Shown here: piece by piece, positions 29,975 to 39,301 of the stretch
How positions within the stretch are numbered: the first letter of the stretch is position 1
How the letters are laid out: the number at the start of each line of letters is the position of its first letter
Assembly: GCA_030697175.1 (NCBI GenBank)
Contig: JAUYQR010000015.1
Location: 361,023-425,022, forward strand
Reading direction: 5' to 3'
Length of the DNA stretch: 64,000 nt
Source: Paracoccaceae bacterium
GTDB taxonomy: Bacteria; Pseudomonadota; Alphaproteobacteria; Rhodobacterales; Rhodobacteraceae
Program-made: the position numbers and the translations under genes
The notes under the pieces: generated by a model
What the model saw: the letters and a program-made list of their open reading frames with translations, nothing else
The model's database searches: none
Told to the model about the DNA's origin: nothing

Positions 29975-30480
29975 CCCGCCGCCCTCAACGCCGCCTGCAA
30001 CCGGCCCGCCGATTGCAGATGATGCGCGTGGCAGATCGCCACCGCCAGCGCATCCGCCGCATCCGGCCCGGCGATCACGATGCCCGGAAACTGCAACCGC
30101 ACCATATGGTCGACCTGCACCTTGGCGGCATGGCCCACGCCCACCACCGTTTTCTTCACTGCATTCGGCGCGTATTCGCCAACCACCAGCCCGAACCGGG
30201 CCGGCACCAGCAGCGCAATCCCGCGCGCTTGGCCCAGCTTCAACGTGGCGACCGCGTCCTTGTTGACGAAGGTATGTTCCACCGCAGCCGCATCGGGGCC
30301 GTGGATCTTGAGCACCGCGCTCAGTTGATCGAACAGGCTGAGCAGCCGCTGCGCCAGATCGCCATCCTCACCTGCCGAGTGGCAGATGCCGTTCGCCACG
30401 TGGCTCAGCCGCGCCCCGGCCACGTCGATCACCCCCCAGCCGAGGTTTCGCAGACCCGGATCAATCCCGATGACGCGCAT
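29971..30480 (-). CDS. ruvC: Crossover junction endodeoxyribonuclease RuvC
   Basis: 169 residues from ATG 30480. Acidic active-site residues are D7 (IGIDPG), E68 (AAAVEHTF) and the D140/D143 pair (GPDAADALA), the RuvC set. It resolves Holliday junctions. It is the first gene of ruvCAB; a near-match to the alphaproteobacterial LexA box lies 36 bp upstream. Confidence 0.97.
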   Translation of the reverse strand: MRVIGIDPGLRNLGWGVIDVAGARLSHVANGICHSAGEDGDLAQRLLSLFDQLSAVLKIHGPDAAAVEHTFVNKDAVATLKLGQARGIALLVPARFGLVVGEYAPNAVKKTVVGVGHAAKVQVDHMVRLQFPGIVIAGPDAADALAVAICHAHHLQSAGRLQAALRAAG

Positions 30481-30515
30481 TCCTGCCCTCTTTTCTTGCT
30501 CTTGGCCCCGAATTA

Positions 30516-30530
30516 GCACGAAAAGAGAAC
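30516..30530. promoter_or_regulatory. Possible LexA (SOS) box upstream of ruvC
   Basis: On the minus strand GTTC-TCTTTTC-GTGC matches the alphaproteobacterial consensus GTTC-N7-GTTC with one mismatch in the second half-site. It is correctly placed to control ruvCAB, a classical SOS operon. Confidence 0.5.
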
Positions 30531-30653
30531 ATCCGCCAATGGCTTTCGGCCCTTGTCGCGCCTGCGGGCATTGATTATGCAGACGCAGAAACCGACAGGG
30601 CGGGCAGCGAAACCGACAGACTTGCCGCATCGCACCCCAAACGTCCTGAAAAA

Positions 30654-30680
30654 CATGACTAAATTATGAACTCAGTCATG
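30654..30680. promoter_or_regulatory. Inverted repeat CATGACT-N13-AGTCATG
   Basis: Perfect 7-bp arms flank an AT-rich centre in the ruvC/DUF1127 divergent gap, about 125 bp before the DUF1127 start. It is a candidate operator. The gap (30481-30803, no gene) also holds a direct repeat of GAAACCGACAG (about 30589 and 30609) and a GGAGG/CCTCC hairpin at about 30752-30767. Confidence 0.45.
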
Positions 30681-30803
30681 CAGTGGCTGCAACCCGGCAT
30701 TGCCAATTGCTCGCCTTGCTTTGCACATGCAGCACGACTATCTGGCACTGTATGGAGGAATAAGCCTCCGTATTGTGCAGAATAAGAACAAAGGATACCC
30801 GCC

Positions 30804-31007
30804 ATGGCCGCCGTCGATACGACCCGCCCGGCGCCCTTCGGCGCCATCACCACCTACCGTGCCGTTTCCGGCATGACCCGCGCTTTTGCCGCTCTCAGCG
30901 CCTGGAATGATGCTCGCATCACCCGCCGCGCCCTTGGCAAACTGTCGGACCGCGAGCTTGACGATATCGGCCTGTGCCGCGCTGATGTGGATCTGATGGG
31001 GCGCTGA
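30804..31007 (+). CDS. DUF1127 (YjiS-like) small protein
   Basis: 67 residues; AAAGGA precedes the ATG. The C-terminal 40 residues match DUF1127: an ARITRRALGKLSDRELDDIGL helix pair ending in a short DLMGR tail. Relatives in Rhodobacter and Agrobacterium are small Arg-rich RNA-binding or phosphate-linked regulators, often stress-induced. No cuckoo-type small RNAs follow; the gene ends in its own strong terminator. Cytoplasmic. Confidence 0.88.
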   Translation: MAAVDTTRPAPFGAITTYRAVSGMTRAFAALSAWNDARITRRALGKLSDRELDDIGLCRADVDLMGR

Positions 31008-31052
31008 TCGGCCCCATCGCTGCATCGCTGATCGCGTTGACAGAATGACAAA

Positions 31053-31078
31053 GGCCGCATCCGAAGATGCGGCCTTTT
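31053..31078. terminator. Intrinsic terminator, DUF1127 gene (also faces 31099-31446 gene)
   Basis: Stem GGCCGCATC/GATGCGGCC with a CGAA loop and a TTTT run on the plus strand. It lies between two convergent genes. Confidence 0.88.
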
Positions 31079-31098
31079 GCATTGGCTGGACCTGTCGC

Positions 31099-31446
31099 TC
31101 AGCGCGGCAGGGCGGCCTGCAACTGGCCTGAAATCCAGACCGTCACCGGATCGGCCTGCATCAGCAAGCTGCCGACCGGATCGAAGCCCTGACCAACCGC
31201 CAGCGCATCGACGCGCAATTGGTAGGTTTCGGCGCCGATGTAGTAGTGGATCATGCCCTTGAGCCCGGCGCCCATCAGCAGCACGATCGCCAGCGGCTTG
31301 AGGAATTTCCAGCTCCGCGCCTTGCGGTTGCCAAGGGCCGAGCGGCCAAGCGTTCCGGGGGCTTCGAAGCCATAGCCTTTGGCATGGGCCTTCTCGATCC
31401 GCGAGACGCGGCTGTAGAAGTCATTGAGGTTCGGATCTACCCACAT
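31099..31446 (-). CDS. Conserved hypothetical single-span membrane protein
   Basis: 115 residues from ATG 31446. It begins MWVDPNLNDFYSRVSRIEKAHAKG, has a basic patch (RKARSWKF) then one membrane span (about 48-68), and ends in a short periplasmic-facing part rich in hydrophobic residues. I know no function. The basic side before the span predicts an N-in orientation. It is followed upstream by prmA on the same strand with a 120-bp gap. Confidence 0.75.
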   Translation of the reverse strand: MWVDPNLNDFYSRVSRIEKAHAKGYGFEAPGTLGRSALGNRKARSWKFLKPLAIVLLMGAGLKGMIHYYIGAETYQLRVDALAVGQGFDPVGSLLMQADPVTVWISGQLQAALPR

Positions 31447-31566
31447 AATCAATCCCTGCCGAGAAAACTCTATACCGCACCACGATCACGCCACTTTGCG
31501 GCAAAAGTGCGGCAGGTCAAACTTTCTGCCTTGGGCTCGCCACAAAAAGCCAGCAGTTGCAGGCAA

Positions 31567-32451
31567 TTAGACCCGCTCAAGAACCAATGCGGACCACTCG
31601 CCCAGATCGTTGCGGCTTTGCAAACGGAACCCGGCGGCCTGGTATGCCGCAATCACGGCTTCGGCCTGCACCACCAGCAATCCCGAGAGAATCACCACCC
31701 CGCCCAAGGCAACCTGGCGGGACATGTCGGGGGCAAGTTCGATCAGCGGCCCCTTCAGGATGTTGGCGAACACCAGGTCGAACGGCCCCGCCTCGGCCAG
31801 CCTTGGATGCTGGAAACCAGCCGCCTCCAGGCACTCCACCCGCCCCCGCAACCCGTTGATCGCCACGTTCGCCTCGGCCACATCCACCGCCACGCGGTCG
31901 ATGTCGGACGCGATCACCAGCGCATCGGGCAAGGTCGCCGCCGCCGCCATCGCAAGCACCGCCGTGCCGCAACCGATGTCGGCCACCCTGGCAAAGCGCT
32001 TGCCAGCCGTCAGCAGCGCGTCATAGGCCAGAAGGCACCCCAGCGTCGTGCCGTGATGCCCGGTGCCAAAGGCCACCGTCGCCTCGATCTGCAAGGCCAC
32101 CCGTCCGGCCGCCTTTGCCGCAGCCCCCGCATCCACGTCATGCGAGCCATAGACATAGAACCGCCCGGCATCGACCGGGCTCAACTCGCGGCGCACCTTG
32201 GCGACCCAGTCGATTTCGGGAATTTCCGACACCGCGAAGGGCCGCGCGCCAAAAGCCGTGACCAGCACTTCCAGCATGACCATGTCGGGCGCTTCCAGAA
32301 AGTAGCCGCCCACTTCCCACAGGCCCGAGCCGTCCTCGATCTCGAACACCCCCACGCCCGTGGGTTCGGGCGTCATCCGCTCCATCACATCGGCAAGCGC
32401 GCGGGCGGCGTCTTCGCCGGGAAGGGTGGTCAGGGCGGAATAGGTGGGCAT
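31567..32451 (-). CDS. prmA: Ribosomal protein L11 methyltransferase
   Basis: 294 residues. The N-terminal substrate-recognition domain is followed by a Rossmann methyltransferase with FGTGHHGTTLGCL, VADIGCGTAVLAMAAA (SAM motif I) and VFANILKGPLIELAP (the NPPY-like catalytic motif as NILKGPL). It trimethylates ribosomal protein L11. It may be cotranscribed with msrA, which lies 51 bp upstream. Confidence 0.94.
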   Translation of the reverse strand: MPTYSALTTLPGEDAARALADVMERMTPEPTGVGVFEIEDGSGLWEVGGYFLEAPDMVMLEVLVTAFGARPFAVSEIPEIDWVAKVRRELSPVDAGRFYVYGSHDVDAGAAAKAAGRVALQIEATVAFGTGHHGTTLGCLLAYDALLTAGKRFARVADIGCGTAVLAMAAAATLPDALVIASDIDRVAVDVAEANVAINGLRGRVECLEAAGFQHPRLAEAGPFDLVFANILKGPLIELAPDMSRQVALGGVVILSGLLVVQAEAVIAAYQAAGFRLQSRNDLGEWSALVLERV

Positions 32452-32502
32452 CGGTCAGCCTTTCGGGGTTCGGGGGCCGGATAGCCCCCGCCCCGGCTCG
32501 GG

Positions 32503-33156
32503 TCAAGCGGTGACGCCGGTGCCGATCGGGCAGGTCACGCCCGTGCCGCCGATGCCGCAGTAGCCATCGGGGTTCTTCGCCAGATACTGCTGGTGATAAT
32601 CCTCGGCGAAATAGAAGGTCGGCGTCGCCACGATCTCGGTCGTGATAGCGCCCCGGCCCGCCGCCGAAAGCGCGGTCTGGTAGACCGCCTTCGATGCCTT
32701 GGCGGCGGCGTCCTGCTCGGGTGTGTAGACATAGATCCCCGACCGGTAGGTCGAGCCCACGTCATTCCCCTGCCGCATGCCCTGCGTCGGGTCATGCCCT
32801 TCCCAGAACAGCTTCAGCAGGCCCTCATAGCTGATGACCGCCGGATCAAAGATCACCCGCACCACCTCGTTGTGCCCGGTCTCTTGCGTGCAGGTCTCCT
32901 TGTAGGTCGGGTTCGGCGTGAAGCCGCCCGCATAGCCGACCATCGTCAGCCAGACCCCCGGGGTCTGCCAGAACTTCCGCTCCACGCCCCAGAAGCAGCC
33001 CATCCCGAACATCGCCTCGGCCATCCCCTCCGGGACCGGCGATTTCAGCGGGATGCCGCTCAGGAAATGCACCTCCGCCGTCGGCAAAGGCTCCGCCCGC
33101 CCCGGCAGGGCCTTGTCCGGCGTGACCATTTCCATCGATTTGCGGGTGAAGAACAT
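32503..33156 (-). CDS. msrA: Peptide-methionine (S)-S-oxide reductase MsrA
   Basis: 217 residues from ATG 33156, preceded by GGAGG. The catalytic GCFWGVE motif is present, followed by VGYAGG and GHNEVVRV; cysteines near the C-terminus ([12 protein letters not shown]) can act as resolving residues. It repairs oxidised methionine. The MFS permease gene ends 53 bp upstream on the same strand. Confidence 0.96.
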   Translation of the reverse strand: MFFTRKSMEMVTPDKALPGRAEPLPTAEVHFLSGIPLKSPVPEGMAEAMFGMGCFWGVERKFWQTPGVWLTMVGYAGGFTPNPTYKETCTQETGHNEVVRVIFDPAVISYEGLLKLFWEGHDPTQGMRQGNDVGSTYRSGIYVYTPEQDAAAKASKAVYQTALSAAGRGAITTEIVATPTFYFAEDYHQQYLAKNPDGYCGIGGTGVTCPIGTGVTA

Positions 33157-33209
33157 ATTGGACCTCCGTTTGTGCCTTGGATATAGGGCGCGCTGCCCGC
33201 CGCGCCAGC

Positions 33210-34442
33210 CTACTCCGCCGGCAGCGGCACCCCGCGCGAGAATACCGTCTCCAGCCCCGGCTCGGGGTGGCGCGGGATCAGGCAGACCAGCGCGAAGGCC
33301 ACCAGCGCCATCCCCGCCCCCAGCAGGAACACGTAATCGGGCGAAGTCGCCCACAGGTACCCCAGGCTCGCCGGCAGAAACACCGCCGCGATATGGTTGA
33401 TCGTGAAGGCCACCGCCGCCGTGGGCGCGATGTCCTTCGGGTCGGCGATCTTCTGGAAATAGGTCTTGAGAGAGAAACTCAGCGCAAAGAACAGCTGGTC
33501 CAGGATATAAAGCCCCCCGGCAATCACGATCCCCCAGCCGAACCAGTACAGCCCGCCATAGGCCAGGAACACCAGCGTCAGGCCGATATACTCGAACCCC
33601 ATCACGTTGCGCTCGCCATACCGCCCCAGCGCCCGCCCCATCATCGGCGCCACCGCCATGTTGATCAGGTAGTTGCACAGCAACAGGAGGGTCATCTCGC
33701 TGACCTTCATCCCGAACCGCTCCACCATCATGAAGCCCGCAAAGACCACGAAGATCTGCCGCCGCGCCCCCGACATGAACTGCAGCGCATAATACAGCCA
33801 GTAGCGCCGCCGCAGGACCATATGCTTGTGCTGCACATGCGGGCTTTCAAACTGCGGATAGGCCAGGGCCGCAAACAGCACGATGGCAATCGTCAGCCCG
33901 CCCGAGGCCATGTAGACCGTGTTGTAGTCCAGCCCCAGACTGTCCCACAACGCCACAATCGCCCCATAGGCCGCCAGGCTCGCCCCCGCCCCCACCGCCA
34001 CGATCCGCCCCAGCACGATCGGCGCGCGGGCCTTGGAGGTCCATTGCAGTTGCAGCGACTGGTTCACCGTCTCGAAGTAGTGAAACCCGATCGACGACAG
34101 CAGCGTCATCACCAGCAGGCCGCTGAAACTGGTGAACCACCCCGTGAACATCGTGGCCGCCCCCAGCAGCGCCAGCATCCCCAGCGCCAGCACCTGCTCG
34201 CGCACGGCCAGCAGGATCACGATGACCACCACCGCCAGCAGCCCCGGAATCTCGCGCACCGTATGCAGCCAGCCGATCTCGCGCCCGGTGAAACTCGCCA
34301 CTTCGATGACGAAGTTGTTCAGCAGCGCCGACCAGGTCGCAAAACTCAGCGGCATCGCCGCCGCCATCAGGTACAGCAGCGCCTCCGGCCGCCGCCACGC
34401 AGGCAGGCGGTGGGTTTCGGACAGGGGCATCGGGCTGGGCAT
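33210..34442 (-). CDS. Major facilitator superfamily transporter
   Basis: 410 residues with twelve predicted spans in two halves. It resembles unassigned rhodobacterial MFS permeases; the conserved [15 protein letters not shown] loop between the halves fits the MFS A-motif region. The substrate is unknown. It lies upstream of msrA and may share its transcript. Confidence 0.85.
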   Translation of the reverse strand: MPSPMPLSETHRLPAWRRPEALLYLMAAAMPLSFATWSALLNNFVIEVASFTGREIGWLHTVREIPGLLAVVVIVILLAVREQVLALGMLALLGAATMFTGWFTSFSGLLVMTLLSSIGFHYFETVNQSLQLQWTSKARAPIVLGRIVAVGAGASLAAYGAIVALWDSLGLDYNTVYMASGGLTIAIVLFAALAYPQFESPHVQHKHMVLRRRYWLYYALQFMSGARRQIFVVFAGFMMVERFGMKVSEMTLLLLCNYLINMAVAPMMGRALGRYGERNVMGFEYIGLTLVFLAYGGLYWFGWGIVIAGGLYILDQLFFALSFSLKTYFQKIADPKDIAPTAAVAFTINHIAAVFLPASLGYLWATSPDYVFLLGAGMALVAFALVCLIPRHPEPGLETVFSRGVPLPAE

Positions 34443-34556
34443 CCGCAGGACTTAGCCAATACGCCCGCGAAGGCAAACCCAAACCTTGTGCCCGGCACAA
34501 TTCGCAGCCGCGATCCGTCGGTCAGGCAAGATCTGGGGCCGGCGATGCACCCGGCC

Positions 34557-34588
34557 GCGACCGGGCACCGGGCACCGGGCACCGGGTC
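34557..34588. repeat. 7-bp tandem repeat
   Basis: ACCGGGC is repeated in a row three times and followed by a variant ACCGGGT, in the 34443-34665 gap between the MFS gene and the DUF302 gene. The gap has no other visible signal. Confidence 0.55.
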
Positions 34589-34665
34589 GGCGGCGCGGCG
34601 AACGGGAAAGGCGCGGACCCGCGGGCCCGCGCCTTCCTTCTCGATCCGGCGGCCGAAGCCGGCGA

Positions 34666-35193
34666 TCACTTCAGCCGGGCCAGCGTCTTCTGGATGATGG
34701 CTTCCATTTCGGCGCCCGAGGCGGCGATCACTTCGGCCACTGCCGGGGGCATCATCTCGGCCATCATCGGCGCGTTCATCCGCGAGATGATGACCCGGTC
34801 ATCGCTGGTCTGGTAGATCGCCACGCGGCAGGGGATCATCGAGGCGACAAAGCGGGTCTCGTCATTTGCCAGAAGCGCGGCGCTGTACTGGCCCGAGCAG
34901 ACCTCGATGATCAGCACCGGGTCCAGCGTGAAGCCGCGCGTCGACAGGATGCCGGCCATGTTGTGCGTGGTCAGGTGGCTCCAGCCGCCGGCCCTGACCT
35001 CTTCCATGAACACTTCGACGGTGCGCGGCAGGTTGGCCGGGCTGGTGTCTTCCAGGAACATCGGATGCGGCGACCCCGAGGCCGGGGCGGTCTGCGCCAT
35101 CCCCTGCAAAGCGCCAAGCGCCAGAAGCGGGAAGGCAAGCAGCAAGGCAAGCACAAGGCCGCGAAGGTTCGTCGGTCGTGCAGCAAGGGTCAT
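34666..35193 (-). CDS. DUF302 domain protein, exported
   Basis: 175 residues from ATG 35193, with AAAGGA eight bases before. The N-terminus (LRGLVLALLLAFPLLALGALQGMAQT) is a signal peptide. The mature part is DUF302: LPRTVEVFMEEVRAGGWSHLTTHNMAGIL, then VLIIEVCSGQYSAALL and MIPCRVAIYQTSDDRVIISRMNAPMMAEMMPP. The family is small, periplasmic and of unknown function, possibly metal- or redox-linked given the conserved Cys and Met residues. Confidence 0.9.
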   Translation of the reverse strand: MTLAARPTNLRGLVLALLLAFPLLALGALQGMAQTAPASGSPHPMFLEDTSPANLPRTVEVFMEEVRAGGWSHLTTHNMAGILSTRGFTLDPVLIIEVCSGQYSAALLANDETRFVASMIPCRVAIYQTSDDRVIISRMNAPMMAEMMPPAVAEVIAASGAEMEAIIQKTLARLK

Positions 35194-35520
35194 GATCTGG
35201 TCCTTTTGTTGCGGTTGGAAGGTCGAGGATCGACTTCCATAAGAACAACATAATCTTCTAATATTCTCATTCAACCAGCCGTCGGATAATTCTTCCCGCC
35301 GCCGCCAGCGCGGCATCCGGCAGGCCCGCCAGCGGTGACGCAAGCGGCATCAGGCCCCTGCCGCTGCGCCTCGGCCCGTTGGTCCGGTCCTATCTCGAAG
35401 CGGCCGCCAGACCTCGCCCAGAACCCGCCGGTGCGGCCTTGCCGCCAGGCGCCCCGGCTCGCCCGGACCCTTCCCGCCGAAGGCGCAGACTGCGGCAACG
35501 GGAACCCCGGTCCGTCACAA

Positions 35521-35568
35521 GGCGCTTCCCTCCCCACTCGTGGGGGAGGGAGAGGGTGGGGGGGCGCC
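35521..35568. repeat. GC-rich REP-like palindromic element, copy 3
   Basis: GGCGCTTCCCTCCCC, a CCCCACTCGTGGGG core, a G-rich run and terminal GGGCGCC. It is the fullest of the three copies and lies in the 35194-35593 gap between the DUF302 gene and priA; nothing else coding is visible there. Confidence 0.8.
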
Positions 35569-35608
35569 TAAAGAAAACTCTGGTGGGGGGCGCCTAGAGA
35601 AAACTCTG
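35557..35608. repeat. 25-bp direct repeat duplicating the priA 3' end
   Basis: GGGGGGCGCCTAAAGAAAACTCT and GGGGGGCGCCTAGAGAAAACTCT lie side by side. The second contains the last codons and stop of priA; the first repeats them downstream next to the REP-like element. Confidence 0.75.
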
Positions 35609-37786
35609 CGGATCAATGTCCACCGCAAGCCGCAGATTGGCAGGCAGCTTGAACTGCCCCACCCATTCGGCCAGCGCCGCCTGCAAGGGGGCCGCCTTGT
35701 CGGCCTTGACCAACAGCCGCACCCGGTGCCGCCCCCGCACTCGCGCGATGGGCGCGGGCGCAGGCCCGTAAACCTCGGCCCCGATCCGCTTCAACGGGCC
35801 ATCCCGCCGCGCCAGCTCGGTGCCGAAATCGAACACCTGCGCCACGTCCGGCGAGGACAGGATGATCCCCGCCATCCGCCCGTAAGGCGGCACGCCCGCC
35901 GCCCGGCGCTCCGCCGCCTCGGCCCTCCAGAACGCTTCCTCGTCGCCGCCAAGGATCGCGCGGATCACCGGATGCTCGGGCTGATGGGTCTGCAACCACG
36001 CCTCACCCGTCCGTTCCGCCGTGCGCCCCGCCCGCCCTGCCACCTGCCGCATCAGTTGGAACGTCCGCTCCGCCGCGCGCAGGTCCGACCCTTGCAGCCC
36101 AAGGTCGGCGTCGATCACCCCCACCAGCGTCAGCAAGGGAAAGTTGTGCCCCTTGGCCACGATCTGCGTGCCGATGATGATGTCCGCCCCGCCCGCCGCG
36201 ATCACCCCGATCTGTTCCTTCAACGCCCGGGCCGACCCGAACAGGTCCGACGACAGCACCGCCAGCCGCGCATCGGGAAACCGCGCCGCGACCTCCTCGG
36301 CCAGCCGCTCCACGCCCGGCCCGACGGCGGCCATCCGGCCCTCGACCCCGCAGGCGGGACAGGCGAGGGGAACCGGCTTCGTCGCCCCGCACTGGTGGCA
36401 GACCAGCCGCTTCTGGAACCGGTGCTCCACCATCCGCGCATCGCAGTGGTCGCAGCCGACCTGATGCCCGCAGGCCCGGCACAGCGTCACCGGCGCATAG
36501 CCCCGGCGGTTCAGGAACAACAGCGCCTGCTCGCCCTTGGCCACCACCGCCCGCACCTTCGCGGCCAGCACCTCCGATATCCAGCGATCCCCCGCCAGCC
36601 GCTCGGCCCGCATGTCGATGGCCTGCATCTTCGGCATTTCCGCCGCCCCGAACCGGCTGCCAAGATCCAGCCGCTGATACTTCCCGGCCTCGACGTTCGC
36701 CCAGCTTTCAAGGCTTGGCGTGGCCGAGGCCAGCACCACCGGGCACCCCACGATCGCCGCGCGCAACACCGCCATGTCACGGGCGTTGTACAGCACGCCA
36801 TCCTCCTGCTTGTAGGAACTATCGTGTTCCTCATCGACGACGATCAGACCAAGGTTCTGAAACGGCAGGAACAGCGCCGACCGGGCGCCGACGACCAGCC
36901 CCGCCTCACCCTGCCCGACCATGCGCCACAGCCGCCGCCGTTCGGTCATGGTGACGCCGGAATGCCACTCGGCGGGCTTTGCGCCAAACCGCGCCTCGAC
37001 CCGCGTCAGGAACTCTGACGTCAGCGCGATTTCCGGCAACAAGACCAGCGCCTGCCGCCCCTGCCGCAACGTCTCGGCCACCGCCTCCAGATAGACCTCG
37101 GTCTTGCCCGATCCGGTCACGCCCTTCAGCAAGGTGGCTGAATAGCCACCCAGCGCCACTGCGGCCACCAGCGCATCGCCAGCGGCCACCTGATCGCCCT
37201 CCAGATGCGCGACGCCCTTGGGGTTCAGCACCGGATAGGGCGTGTCCTTCGGCGCGTCCTCCTCGGCCACCACACCCAGCTTCACCAGCCCCTTGATCAC
37301 CGACGCGCCGCAGGCCGCCGCCTCGGCCAACTCGCCCAGCGTCACCGCAGCCCCACCCCAGCCACGCAGCGCCTCGACCACGCGAAACCGCGCATCGGTG
37401 AGGGAATTCGGCACCACCCCGGTCAGCCGATACACCCGCCGCGTTGACGGCGGATCGCCAAGCCCCGGCGCGCGAGTCGCCAGCCGCAGCATCGCCGGCA
37501 CCGGGGTCAGCGTGTAGTCGGCGGCCCGTGACAGAAACTGGCGTAACTCGGCCCGCATCGGCGGCGCGTCCAGCACCCGGTTCACGGCGCGGATCTTGGC
37601 GGGATCAAACCGCCCCTCACCCGGCCCCCAGACCACGCCCAGCACCCGGCGCGGACCCAGTGGCACCTCGACATAGTCGCCCGTGCCGCAGCCGCCTTCG
37701 GGCGCACGGTAATCCAGCGCGCCCAGACCGGACCGGCCAAGGGCCTCGGTCGTCACGACGCCGACCAGATCGCCCTCGGCAAACAT
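35594..37786 (-). CDS. priA: Primosomal protein N' (replication restart helicase PriA)
   Basis: 730 residues from ATG 37786 (a TTG at 37798 is an alternative). It has the DNA-binding N-terminal domains, helicase Walker A GVTGSGKTEVY, motif II DEEHDSSYK and the C-rich zinc region (CRACGHQVGCDHCDARMVEH and CHQCGATKPVPLACPACG). PriA restarts stalled forks by loading DnaB. It is divergent from the transaldolase-like gene. Confidence 0.96.
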   Translation of the reverse strand: MFAEGDLVGVVTTEALGRSGLGALDYRAPEGGCGTGDYVEVPLGPRRVLGVVWGPGEGRFDPAKIRAVNRVLDAPPMRAELRQFLSRAADYTLTPVPAMLRLATRAPGLGDPPSTRRVYRLTGVVPNSLTDARFRVVEALRGWGGAAVTLGELAEAAACGASVIKGLVKLGVVAEEDAPKDTPYPVLNPKGVAHLEGDQVAAGDALVAAVALGGYSATLLKGVTGSGKTEVYLEAVAETLRQGRQALVLLPEIALTSEFLTRVEARFGAKPAEWHSGVTMTERRRLWRMVGQGEAGLVVGARSALFLPFQNLGLIVVDEEHDSSYKQEDGVLYNARDMAVLRAAIVGCPVVLASATPSLESWANVEAGKYQRLDLGSRFGAAEMPKMQAIDMRAERLAGDRWISEVLAAKVRAVVAKGEQALLFLNRRGYAPVTLCRACGHQVGCDHCDARMVEHRFQKRLVCHQCGATKPVPLACPACGVEGRMAAVGPGVERLAEEVAARFPDARLAVLSSDLFGSARALKEQIGVIAAGGADIIIGTQIVAKGHNFPLLTLVGVIDADLGLQGSDLRAAERTFQLMRQVAGRAGRTAERTGEAWLQTHQPEHPVIRAILGGDEEAFWRAEAAERRAAGVPPYGRMAGIILSSPDVAQVFDFGTELARRDGPLKRIGAEVYGPAPAPIARVRGRHRVRLLVKADKAAPLQAALAEWVGQFKLPANLRLAVDIDPQSFL

Positions 37787-37875
37787 CCGATCCGTCAAGC
37801 CGCGACCTTTCCCTTGCGTTCGGTTTGGGGTAAACCCCAGCCCGATCCCTTACAACCCTTCCGAAGGACCGCCCC

Positions 37876-38529
37876 ATGAAATTCTTCGTCGACACCGCTG
37901 ACGTGCAGGCAATCGCCGAACTCAATGATCTTGGCATGGTGGACGGCGTCACCACCAACCCTTCGCTGATCTTGAAATCGGGGCGCGACATCCTTGAAGT
38001 CACCAAGGAAATCTGCGGCATCGTTTCCGGCCCCGTGTCGGCCGAAGTCGTCGCGCTGAAGGCCGACGAGATGATCGCCGAGGGCCGCAAGCTCGCCGCC
38101 ATTGCGCCGAACATCGCGGTGAAGGTGCCGCTGACCTGGGATGGCCTCAAGACCTGCAAGGTGCTGTCGGGCGAAGGCTTCATGGTCAACGTGACGCTCT
38201 GCTTCTCTGCCAACCAGGCGCTTCTGGCGGCCAAGGCGGGGGCAACCTTCATCTCGCCCTTCATCGGGCGGCTTGACGACATCAACATGGACGGGCTTGA
38301 CCTGATCGGCGACATCCGCACCATCTATGACAACTACGATTTCAAGACCCAGATCCTCGCCGCCTCGATCCGCACCGCGAACCACGTCAAGGATTGCGCG
38401 CTGATCGGTGCCGATGTCGTGACAGCACCACCGTCGGTGATCAAGGCGCTGGCCAGCCACGTCCTCACCGACAAGGGGCTGGAACAGTTCATGGCCGACT
38501 GGGCAAAGACCGGTCAGAAGATCCTCTGA
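37876..38529 (+). CDS. Transaldolase / fructose-6-phosphate aldolase family protein
   Basis: 217 residues of the short TalC/Fsa type. It starts [16 protein letters not shown]; the Schiff-base Lys lies in NIAVKVPLT (about residue 85); [11 protein letters not shown] and [12 protein letters not shown] complete the family pattern. It transfers dihydroxyacetone units in the pentose-phosphate pathway or cleaves fructose-6-phosphate; these two activities cannot be told apart here. It is first in a plus-strand run with the DUF484 gene and xerC. Confidence 0.93.
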   Translation: MKFFVDTADVQAIAELNDLGMVDGVTTNPSLILKSGRDILEVTKEICGIVSGPVSAEVVALKADEMIAEGRKLAAIAPNIAVKVPLTWDGLKTCKVLSGEGFMVNVTLCFSANQALLAAKAGATFISPFIGRLDDINMDGLDLIGDIRTIYDNYDFKTQILAASIRTANHVKDCALIGADVVTAPPSVIKALASHVLTDKGLEQFMADWAKTGQKIL

Positions 38530-38608
38530 CCTTTTCCCTCTCGCCTCGCCTTTTGGTTTGCCGCTATATTGCCCTGACACTCCTGATACAGGTCCGGGCA
38601 ACCATCCA

Positions 38609-39301
38609 ATGATCGAACAAGACCTGCGCGACCGAATCCTTGCAGAACCGGAACGGTTCTTGGAAGACCGTGACGTGATGAACGCCCTTGTCGCCGCGAA
38701 CGAGCGCGCGATGGGGGCGAATATCGTCGATCTGCGCGGCATCGCCATGCAGCGGCTGGAATCACGCCTCGACCGGCTGGAAGACACCCACCGCTCGGTG
38801 ATCGCAGCCGCCTACGAAAACCTCGCCGGCACCAATCAGGTGCACCGCGCCGTGCTGCAATTGCTCGATCCCCTGACCTTTGAAGACATGCTGCGCGCGC
38901 TGGCCACCGAAGTGGCGCAAACCCTGCGCGTCGATTGCGTGCGGCTTGTGCTGGAATCGATGCAGGACGATGTCGAGCCTGCCTTGCAGCGGCTGGGCGA
39001 TGTGTTGCGCGTGACCGGTCCGGGCTTTGTCGCCGATTACATGGCAAACGGCAGGAACGTCGCCGCTCGCCCCGTGGTGCTGCGCCAGGTCGTGCCGGGA
39101 AATGACACGATCTATGGCCAGCAGGCGTCCGACATCCGGTCCGAGGCGCTGATGCGGCTCGATTTCGGGCCTGGCAGCCTGCCCGGAATGCTGGTGTTCG
39201 GATCGGAAGATCCGCACCAGTTCAAGCCGGTGCACGGCACCGACCTTCTGGCCTTCTTCGCTGGCGTGTTTGAACGCACGATGCGGCGATGGCTGAACTG
39301 A
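38609..39301 (+). CDS. DUF484 family protein
   Basis: 230 residues from ATG 38609. The N-terminal helical part (LRDRILAEPERFLEDRDVMNALV) and a coiled coil lead into a GAF-like C-terminal domain, as in the DUF484 (YigA) family. Its stop overlaps the xerC start by 13 bp. In E. coli yigA also precedes xerC, so the pairing is conserved; function is unknown. Confidence 0.9.
   Translation: MIEQDLRDRILAEPERFLEDRDVMNALVAANERAMGANIVDLRGIAMQRLESRLDRLEDTHRSVIAAAYENLAGTNQVHRAVLQLLDPLTFEDMLRALATEVAQTLRVDCVRLVLESMQDDVEPALQRLGDVLRVTGPGFVADYMANGRNVAARPVVLRQVVPGNDTIYGQQASDIRSEALMRLDFGPGSLPGMLVFGSEDPHQFKPVHGTDLLAFFAGVFERTMRRWLN

Noticed and set aside
30804..31007. CcaF1-like gene followed by cuckoo small RNAs
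   Set aside because: The DUF1127 gene is followed at once by a terminator and then by a gene on the other strand; there is no array of CCUCCUCCC-type hairpins.
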